DNA from: Caballeronia cordobensis
GTDB lineage: Bacteria > Pseudomonadota > Gammaproteobacteria > Burkholderiales > Burkholderiaceae
Reading direction: 5' to 3'
Length of the DNA stretch: 64,000 nucleotides
Assembly (NCBI RefSeq): GCF_001544575.2
Contig: NZ_FCNY02000005.1
Location: 368,333-432,332, forward strand
The notes beneath the pieces were generated by a model, which was given only the letters and a program-made list of their open reading frames with translations, was not told the origin of the DNA and made no database searches. The translations under genes were made by a program, and so were the position numbers. Below, in pieces: positions 58,153 through 64,000 of the stretch. Each line of letters begins with the position of its first letter. Within the stretch, counting starts at the first letter, position 1.

Positions 58153-59095
58153 TCTAACCACTCGGGTTGGCGACATGATTTTGCGCAACCCCGTCATGCC
58201 GGCGTCAGGCTGCTTCGCGATCGAATATCAGGAAGCCCTCGATCTGAATCGACTCGGCGCGCTCGTGATCAAGAGCGTCTCGCCGAAGTCCCGCGCAGGT
58301 AATCCGACCCCTCGTGTAGCGGATAGCTACAGTGGAATGCTTAACTCGATCGGTATTCCAAGCAAGGGCCTGGACTACTATCGAGAGCATGTATTGCCGC
58401 CCTATCTGAAGTTCGATACGCCAGTCGTTGTGTCGATTTCAGCGGACACAGCCGATGAATTCGCTGACGCTTGCGAGCAGATGTCCTTGCCCGAAGTCGC
58501 GGCGATCGAGGCCAACATCTCGTGTCCGAACCTCGAAGCCGATGGGATGGCGTTCGCCATGCTGCCGGAAACGACGTATAAGGCCGTCTCGGCTATCCGC
58601 CGCCGCACGCGTCATCCTTTTTGGGTCAAGCTCACGCCGAATGCCAGCAACATCGCCGCCGTCGCTCGCGCGGCTGAAGACGCTGGCGCCGATGCGATCG
58701 TCATGGGCAACACGGTGCTTGGCATGGCGATCGACATTCGCACGCGCAAGCCGAAACTCGGAAACGTCATGGGCGGCCTTTCAGGTCCGGCTATCAAGCC
58801 CATCGCACTGCGCCTCGTTCATCAGTGTTATCGCTCGATCCGGATTCCGATTATCGGATGCGGCGGCATTCAGAACGCTGAAGACGCGATCGAATTCCTG
58901 CTCGCTGGGGCAAGCGCGGTTCAAGTGGGTACCGCGTCGTTCCGCGATCCCGGCGTCATGCAGAAGATCATCGACGGGCTTGAGTCCTATTGCGATGAAA
59001 CAGGACTCGACCGGCTCAGCGATCTGACGGGCCAACTCAAGTTAGACCATCAACTGAGCGATAGATGGCTGCGCTTCGCTCAGCAATCGGGCTGA
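58145..59095 (+). CDS. pyrD: Dihydroorotate dehydrogenase, class 1B catalytic subunit
   Basis: 316 residues, an FMN-binding TIM barrel. The first-strand region reads MILRNPVMPASGCFAIEYQEALDL; NISCPN (124-129) holds the class 1 catalytic Cys127; phosphate-binding loops appear as GGLSGPAIKP and GCGGIQNAEDAIEFLLAGASAVQVGTA. The TTG at 58145 is chosen: GGGGAGG precedes it, it overlaps the pyrK-like stop by eight bases, and MANLTTRVGD is a normal class 1 start; an ATG 26 codons upstream lies deep in the previous gene. Partner of the PyrK-like subunit. In the degradative direction it would reduce orotate to dihydroorotate with NADH. Confidence 0.9.
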   Translation: MANLTTRVGDMILRNPVMPASGCFAIEYQEALDLNRLGALVIKSVSPKSRAGNPTPRVADSYSGMLNSIGIPSKGLDYYREHVLPPYLKFDTPVVVSISADTADEFADACEQMSLPEVAAIEANISCPNLEADGMAFAMLPETTYKAVSAIRRRTRHPFWVKLTPNASNIAAVARAAEDAGADAIVMGNTVLGMAIDIRTRKPKLGNVMGGLSGPAIKPIALRLVHQCYRSIRIPIIGCGGIQNAEDAIEFLLAGASAVQVGTASFRDPGVMQKIIDGLESYCDETGLDRLSDLTGQLKLDHQLSDRWLRFAQQSG

Positions 59096-59167
59096 GCTGA
59101 GAGACAGGCGCGAAAGCACGCCTAAGCGCGCCGGCAATTCGGCATCTCCTGGAACTGGATAGGCATT

Positions 59168-60421
59168 ATGGAAATCGTTGAACTGGCCGACCTCGGCCAG
59201 AAACTCTTTGACGACATTCGGACGCTCTCTTCCGATGGTGTCGGCGTGACGCGCGACAGCTACGGCGAAGGCGAAACGGCGACTGCCGATTACCTGACGC
59301 GTTTCGCTGAAACGGAAGGGTTACGCGTGGACGTCGACCGTGCGGCAAATCTCATATTCGGCTTGCCAGACTCCGACCCGAACGTTCCGGCAGTGTGGGT
59401 CGGATCGCATATGGATTCGGTCCCGCAGGGCGGAAACTTCGATGGGCTTGCCGGCATCATTGCCGGGCTGCTGTGCCTGGTCAGCCAGAAACGCAGCAAT
59501 GAACCTTCCACGACCCCGTTGCGCGTCATCGCGTTTCGAGGAGAAGAAAGCGCGTGGTTTGGCAAGGCGTACATGGGCTCCGGCGCGGCCTTCGGCAAGC
59601 TCTCCCCGCAAGACCTCGCGTTGAAGCACCGCTCGACGGGGAAGTCACTGGCCAGCTACATGCAGAACGTCGGTGCCGATACGGACGCAATCAGCGCTGG
59701 CGAGGTTTTGTTCGACAAGGCGAAGGCCAAGGCGTACCTCGAATTGCACATCGAGCAGGGTCCCATCATGGTCGCGAGGAAGATTCCGCTGGCCGTGGTG
59801 CCAGGGATTCGCGGCAATGTGCGGCACAACCGCATCACCTGTGTGGGCGAGGCCGGTCATTCGGGCGCGGTGCCTCGTTGGCTGCGGCATGACGCCATGT
59901 TCGCCGTCGCTGACCTGATCACCCGTCTCGACGAGCACTGGCGCGTGCTGCTCGAACGCGGAATCGATCTGGTTGTCACAGCCGGCGTCGTCGGAACCGA
60001 TCCGGCCGAACACTCGATCTCGCGCATTCCGGGCGCGGTCAACTTCAGCTTCGAAGCCCGCAGCAAAAGCCGGGACACGCTCGAAGGCTTCTATCAACTC
60101 ATGCGCAGCGAATGCGCCTCGATCGAGCGGGAGCGGGGCGTCAGATTCGAGTTCGATCGCCGTCTGGAGTCCGCGCCGGCGACGATGGACGACAGCCTGT
60201 GCGACGCCCTCGCCCAATCCTGCAAACGGCATGGGATCGATTTCGAGGCCGTGCCGAGCGGTGCGGGACACGATGCCTCTCTGTTCGCCAACGCGGGCAT
60301 TCCCAGCAGCATGCTGTTCATCCGCAACGAAAACGGCTCGCACAATCCGCACGAAGCGATGGATATCGACGACTTCATGCTGGGCGTGATGGTACTCGCC
60401 GACACCATCAAACACCTCTGA
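59168..60421 (+). CDS. M20-family N-carbamoyl-L-amino acid amidohydrolase, probable ureidosuccinase
   Basis: 417 residues of the Zn-dependent hydantoinase/carbamoylase family (relatives: AllC, beta-ureidopropionase, N-carbamoyl-L-amino acid hydrolase). Metal-site motifs are complete: GSHMDSV, GGNFDGLAG, RGEESAWF, LHIEQGP and SGAGHDA. The dimerisation domain (GEAGHSGAVPRWLRHDA) is present. Between dihydroorotate dehydrogenase and dihydroorotase, the natural substrate is N-carbamoyl-L-aspartate, giving aspartate, CO2 and ammonia. This is inference from context; the family also takes allantoate and other carbamoyl amino acids. Confidence 0.87.
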   Translation: MEIVELADLGQKLFDDIRTLSSDGVGVTRDSYGEGETATADYLTRFAETEGLRVDVDRAANLIFGLPDSDPNVPAVWVGSHMDSVPQGGNFDGLAGIIAGLLCLVSQKRSNEPSTTPLRVIAFRGEESAWFGKAYMGSGAAFGKLSPQDLALKHRSTGKSLASYMQNVGADTDAISAGEVLFDKAKAKAYLELHIEQGPIMVARKIPLAVVPGIRGNVRHNRITCVGEAGHSGAVPRWLRHDAMFAVADLITRLDEHWRVLLERGIDLVVTAGVVGTDPAEHSISRIPGAVNFSFEARSKSRDTLEGFYQLMRSECASIERERGVRFEFDRRLESAPATMDDSLCDALAQSCKRHGIDFEAVPSGAGHDASLFANAGIPSSMLFIRNENGSHNPHEAMDIDDFMLGVMVLADTIKHL

Positions 60422-60450
60422 CCCACCGCTTTCATAGAGGACTTGTTCTC

Positions 60451-61515
60451 ATGGTTCAAACCGTCACCATTGCGCGCCCCGACGACATGCATCTGCATCT
60501 TCGCGATGGCGAAATGCTGAAGACTGTACTTCCCTATTCCGTGCGTCAGTTTGGCCGTGCGATCGTCATGCCCAATCTGAAGCCCCCGATCACTTCGGTC
60601 GAAGCAGCCCGTGCTTATCGTGAGCGCATCCTGGCTGCCGTCCCGGAGAACACGTCGTTTGAACCGTTGATGACGGCCTATCTATGCGATGCGACGGATT
60701 TCGCAACGATCGAAGAAGGCTTCGTAGAACGCGTTTTTGCCGCGGTCAAGCTGTATCCGGCAGGGGCGACGACCCACTCCGAATACGGGGTCACGAGCAT
60801 CGACAAAGTCGCGAAGGTGCTCGACGTGATGCAGGACCTGGGCATGCCGCTGCTGATTCACGGCGAAAGCACTGACCCGACGGTCGATGTATTCGATCGC
60901 GAAGCGGTGTTCATCGAGCGGACCTTGATGCCGCTGCTTGAACGTCATACGCGACTGAAAGTGGTGCTGGAGCACATTACGACGGAACAGGCTGCGAACT
61001 TCGTTGCGTCCGACACCAGCGGGCGGCTCGCTGCAACGATTACACCCCAACATCTGCTGTTGAACCGCAATGCAATGTTCACGGGCGGTATGCGGCCGCA
61101 CTATTACTGTTTGCCCGTACTGAAGCGCGAACGTCACCGACTCGCGCTCCGCAAAGTCGCGACGTCGGGGTCGAGGTCTTTCTTCCTTGGCACGGACTCG
61201 GCGCCGCATGAGCGAGGAATGAAAGAGGCGTCCTGCGGATGCGCGGGCATCTTCAGCGCGCCGAACGCGCTCGAAGCCTATCTGACGGTTTTTGAAGAAG
61301 AGAACGCCGTGGAAAAATTCGAGGCGTTCGCTAGCGAAAACGGTCGTCTCTTCTACGGGCTTCCTCCCAACGAGGGAACGATAACGCTCACCCGCCAGCC
61401 CACGGACGCGCCAGAACTCGTGCAGCTTTCCGAAGGCAAATCTATTCAAACCTTTATGGGCATGGGCGCGTTGCCGTGGCGTCTCGTTGACCAGAAATCG
61501 CGCCAATCGTACTGA
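60451..61515 (+). CDS. pyrC: Dihydroorotase
   Basis: 354 residues of the short, E. coli-type PyrC family. Zinc ligands HLH (His14, His16) in DDMHLHLRDG, the carboxylated lysine Lys100 in FAAVKLYPAGATTHSEYGV, HGES, and LEHITT are all present, with the substrate loop TGGMRPHYYCLPVLKRE and the final Asp in GTDSAPHERG. It interconverts dihydroorotate and N-carbamoyl-L-aspartate; in this operon hydrolysis is the likely direction. GAGG precedes the ATG at 60451. The frame is open further upstream but inside the previous gene. Confidence 0.93.
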   Translation: MVQTVTIARPDDMHLHLRDGEMLKTVLPYSVRQFGRAIVMPNLKPPITSVEAARAYRERILAAVPENTSFEPLMTAYLCDATDFATIEEGFVERVFAAVKLYPAGATTHSEYGVTSIDKVAKVLDVMQDLGMPLLIHGESTDPTVDVFDREAVFIERTLMPLLERHTRLKVVLEHITTEQAANFVASDTSGRLAATITPQHLLLNRNAMFTGGMRPHYYCLPVLKRERHRLALRKVATSGSRSFFLGTDSAPHERGMKEASCGCAGIFSAPNALEAYLTVFEEENAVEKFEAFASENGRLFYGLPPNEGTITLTRQPTDAPELVQLSEGKSIQTFMGMGALPWRLVDQKSRQSY

Positions 61516-61535
61516 AGACTTTCCCGGAGAACGCA

Positions 61536-63011
61536 ATGAGCAAGCAGGAATTTCGTGTCGAGCATGACCTTTTGGGCGAGAAAGCGGTACCGCGAGAGGC
61601 CTACTATGGCGTCCACACGTTGAGAGCGAAGGAAAACTTCGAAATCTCCGGAACGACCGTCTCGGCATTTCCGAACCTTGTCATCGCGCTTGCGGCGGTC
61701 AAGCAAGCCGCTGCCGAAGCGAACGCTGACCTCGGTCTCCTGGACAAGTCTTTGCGTAACGCGATCGTCAGCGCGTGCATCGAGGTTCGCGAAGGCCGTC
61801 TCCACGATCAGTTCGTCGTCGATGTGATCCAGGGCGGCGCAGGCACGTCCACAAACATGAACGCGAACGAAGTGATCTGTAATCGTGCGCTCGAACTCAT
61901 GGGCCACGAGCGCGGCGAATATGGCTACCTTCATCCAAACGAACACGTCAATCTCGCGCAAAGTACGAACGACGTCTACCCTACCGCGCTGCGAATCGCA
62001 ACGTTCTTCGCCATCGAGCACCTGCTGGAAGCGATGAGTCATCTGCGTGATGTGTTCGACCAGAAATCGCGAGAATTCGCCGGTCTCCTGAAGCTGGGAC
62101 GCACGCAACTCCAGGATGCCGTGCCGATGACGCTCGGACAAGAGTTCTCGACCTATGCAGTGATGCTGGAAGAAGACATGTTGCGGCTGCGTGAAGCATC
62201 CGACCTGATCCGCGAGATCAACCTCGGCGCGACAGCCATCGGTACCGGAATCACGGCTCATCCCGAGTACGCACGCCGCGCGCTCGAAGCCCTCAATCGG
62301 ATCACCGGAATCGAGTTGAGTACCGCACCCAACCTGATCGAAGCCACGCAAGATTGCGGCGCGTTCGTGCAGATCTCGGGCGTTCTCAAGCGGATCGCGG
62401 TCAAACTCTCGAAGACGTGCAACGACCTGCGTTTGTTGTCCAGCGGGCCGCGCGCGGGCTTTGGCGAAATCAATCTTCCGCCCATGCAGGCGGGCTCGTC
62501 GATCATGCCTGGCAAGGTCAATCCGGTCATTCCGGAAGTCGTCAATCAGGTCGCTTTCGAAGTCTTCGGTAATGACCTGACCGTCACCTTTGCGGCGGAA
62601 GGCGGTCAACTTCAGCTCAACGCATTCGAACCGATCATCGCGAGTGCGCTTTTCAGAAGCTTCAAGCATCTCACCGCCGCGTGCAACACGCTTGCGGACA
62701 AGTGCGTCAAGGGCATCACGGCCAACGCCGATCGCCTGAGAGAAACCATGGAGCGATCCATTGCGCTTGCAACTGCTTTGAACCCGTACATCGGTTACAA
62801 GAACGCGACCGCGGTGGCAGCAGAAGCGCACGCCGAAGGCACGACGATCAGAGAAGTGGTGTTGCGCAGGAGGCTCATGACCGAAGCACAGTTGGAAGAG
62901 GCGCTTCAGCCCGAGGCACTCATTGCGCCTCGCGTGTATGGAAGCCTTGTCAATCTCGCGGACGCCCCGGCAACCGGCGAGGAACGAGGCATTGCGACGG
63001 CGAAGTCGTAA
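61536..63011 (+). CDS. aspA: Aspartate ammonia-lyase (aspartase)
   Basis: 491 residues of the aspartase/fumarase superfamily. REAYYGVHTLRAKENFEISG at the start is aspartase wording; GGAGTSTNMNANEV and HPNEHVNLAQSTNDVYPTA are conserved substrate-binding blocks; the mobile catalytic SS-loop GSSIMPGKVNP is at 320-330. It turns L-aspartate into fumarate and ammonia. In the operon it would feed aspartate from carbamoyl-aspartate into the citric acid cycle. GGAGAA precedes the ATG. The last 20 or so residues are a short non-conserved tail. Confidence 0.93.
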   Translation: MSKQEFRVEHDLLGEKAVPREAYYGVHTLRAKENFEISGTTVSAFPNLVIALAAVKQAAAEANADLGLLDKSLRNAIVSACIEVREGRLHDQFVVDVIQGGAGTSTNMNANEVICNRALELMGHERGEYGYLHPNEHVNLAQSTNDVYPTALRIATFFAIEHLLEAMSHLRDVFDQKSREFAGLLKLGRTQLQDAVPMTLGQEFSTYAVMLEEDMLRLREASDLIREINLGATAIGTGITAHPEYARRALEALNRITGIELSTAPNLIEATQDCGAFVQISGVLKRIAVKLSKTCNDLRLLSSGPRAGFGEINLPPMQAGSSIMPGKVNPVIPEVVNQVAFEVFGNDLTVTFAAEGGQLQLNAFEPIIASALFRSFKHLTAACNTLADKCVKGITANADRLRETMERSIALATALNPYIGYKNATAVAAEAHAEGTTIREVVLRRRLMTEAQLEEALQPEALIAPRVYGSLVNLADAPATGEERGIATAKS

Positions 63012-63042
63012 CGGATCGTTTTGAATTGCATCTGGAGCTTGT

Positions 63043-63729
63043 ATGTCGATTTCACGGACGGAACCCGAAGTGGCCACTTCAGTGGCGAAGGCGCTCATCG
63101 AAGCGGGCTGCGTGCAGTTTCGGGCGGACGAGCCCTTCCGCTTGCCATCGGGATGGACAAGCCCGGTCTATATGGACTGTCGGCGGCTGATCTCCTTTCC
63201 AAAGCTGCGCCGGGACCTCGTCAGCGCCGGGCTGCGGATGCTTCGCGACCGCCACTGTCTCGATGAGGTCGATAGCATCGTCGGCGCAGAGTCGAGCGGC
63301 ATCGCGCTAGCGACGCTCCTCGCCGATGCGCTCGATCTGCCCATGCACTATGTCCGAAAGAAGGCCAAAGGCCTCGGGCCATCCACCCAGATCGAGGGCA
63401 CGCTGGCCGCGAATGAGCGCGTTCTTCTCGTAGATGATTTGATGGCCGCGGGCGAGTCGAAGCGCGAATTTTGCCGCGCCATCAACGAAGCGGGCGCGAT
63501 CGTCAAGGACATCTTCGTTGTGTTCGACTATGGCGTGTTCCCCACTGCCGGCGTCCTTGAGCGCTGGAACGTGAAGGTGCATTCCTTAGCGACGTGGCAA
63601 GACATATTGACCGCAGCAAGATCGGAGCCGTTGGTCGATCAACGAGCGCTGAGCGAACTGGAGGTCTTTCTGAAGGATCCGGTAGCGTGGTCGCACGCGC
63701 ACGGCGGAATCGTCTGGACGAAGCGGTAA
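63043..63729 (+). CDS. pyrE: Orotate phosphoribosyltransferase
   Basis: 228 residues of type I phosphoribosyltransferase fold. FRLPSGWTSPVYMDCRRLISFP binds orotate; AESSGIALATLLADAL and YVRKKAKGLGPSTQIEG form the flexible loop; the PRPP motif VLLVDDLMAAGESK is at 127-140. Makes OMP from orotate and PRPP. GGAG lies before the ATG at 63043. It starts 31 bases after aspA, so it is probably the last gene of the operon, allowing imported orotate to be salvaged as well as burned. It could also be the cell's only pyrE; the window cannot tell. Confidence 0.92.
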   Translation: MSISRTEPEVATSVAKALIEAGCVQFRADEPFRLPSGWTSPVYMDCRRLISFPKLRRDLVSAGLRMLRDRHCLDEVDSIVGAESSGIALATLLADALDLPMHYVRKKAKGLGPSTQIEGTLAANERVLLVDDLMAAGESKREFCRAINEAGAIVKDIFVVFDYGVFPTAGVLERWNVKVHSLATWQDILTAARSEPLVDQRALSELEVFLKDPVAWSHAHGGIVWTKR

Positions 63730-63762
63730 GCATCCCCGCAACCGAGCAACAAAAGCTATCGT

Positions 63763-63783
63763 CGGCCCCGCTATCAGGGGCCG
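63763..63783. other. Hairpin between pyrE and the malic enzyme gene
   Basis: Seven G/C pairs (CGGCCCC / GGGGCCG) around a seven-base loop, 34 bases after the pyrE stop. There is no T-run on either side, so a rho-independent terminator is only weakly supported. Confidence 0.4.
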
Positions 63784-63830
63784 TAGAAACACGCGCCTGA
63801 AGATCAGGTACGTCAAAGGAAGAAGCTGTG

Positions 63831-64000
63831 ATGGACGAACAACTTAAACAGAGCGCCCTCGCGTATCACCAGAATCCCCGTCCCGGCAAGATTTCGGTCA
63901 CGCCGACGAAGCCCCTTTCCAACCAGCTCGATCTCTCGCTCGCGTATTCGCCGGGCGTCGCGGCCGCCTGCATGGCGATCTACGACGAGCCGCTCGACGC
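63831..64000 (+). CDS. maeB: NADP-dependent malic enzyme, N-terminal fragment
   Basis: First 56 residues only; the gene runs off the right edge. The start [16 protein letters not shown], then [29 protein letters not shown], matches the N-terminus of large MaeB-type malic enzymes, which turn malate into pyruvate, CO2 and NADPH. AAAGGA lies about ten bases before the ATG. Probably a separate housekeeping gene, though it would complement fumarate made by the operon upstream. Confidence 0.85.
   Translation, partial: MDEQLKQSALAYHQNPRPGKISVTPTKPLSNQLDLSLAYSPGVAAACMAIYDEPLD

Noticed and set aside
1..64000. CRISPR arrays, tRNA or rRNA genes, insertion sequences or phage genes
   Set aside because: None seen: no regularly spaced repeats, no transposase or integrase frames, no tRNA-like cloverleaf noticed by eye. 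A tRNAscan and an IS search would settle it.

Overview
The window is very GC-rich DNA with dense, tightly packed genes and long antisense shadow frames. Gene content and protein style point to Burkholderiaceae in the broad sense (Burkholderia, Paraburkholderia or Caballeronia). That placement is an inference from protein families; no rRNA or tRNA gene is present to anchor it.

Region 1 (1-24 kb) is a non-ribosomal peptide biosynthetic locus. A synthetase that starts with C-A-T runs off the left edge on the minus strand. After a short block of apparently unrelated genes (small membrane protein, SPFH/Band 7 protein, methyltransferase, small glycine-rich protein) comes a plus-strand operon. It encodes a luciferase-like flavin monooxygenase, a 4,408-residue four-module synthetase (A-T-C-A-T-C-A-T-E-C-A-T-TE), an HpaB-type aromatic hydroxylase, an MbtH-like protein and a cyclic-peptide-type ABC exporter. 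Binding-pocket residues read by eye suggest a beta-amino acid (beta-alanine-like), an unassigned residue, D-Tyr (possibly ring-hydroxylated) and Gly.

Region 2 (24-27 kb) is a MASE1-type hybrid sensor kinase overlapping an OmpR-type response regulator. It is followed after 39 bases by tssA on the same strand.

Region 3 (27-53.6 kb) is a complete type VI secretion system. tssA is on plus. tssM-L-K-J, an accessory block (unknown protein, DUF4150 PAAR-like, DUF3540, two pentapeptide-repeat proteins of which one carries DUF2169), vgrG, tssH, tssG, tssF, tssE, hcp, tssC and tssB are on minus. A STAS-domain protein and a second, nearly identical hcp lie on plus. A 16-base motif, ATGTTTCA-N3-GTAAC, stands upstream of both hcp genes and of vgrG, which suggests a shared regulator. 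No obvious toxin or immunity gene is seen.

Region 4 (53.6-55.6 kb) looks less GC-rich. It holds a periplasmic sCache-type protein, a small unknown protein and an XRE-family regulator.

Region 5 (56-63.7 kb) is an operon transcribed away from that regulator: MFS transporter, PyrK-like and class 1B PyrD-like dihydroorotate dehydrogenase subunits, an M20 N-carbamoyl-amino-acid hydrolase, dihydroorotase, aspartase and orotate phosphoribosyltransferase. There is no carbamoyl-phosphate synthase and no aspartate carbamoyltransferase. The set therefore reads best as orotate uptake and reductive breakdown (orotate, dihydroorotate, carbamoyl-aspartate, aspartate, fumarate), with PyrE salvaging some orotate to OMP. 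The promoter region holds a perfect 16-base palindrome and a weaker copy 147 bases away. The window ends in the start of a malic enzyme gene.
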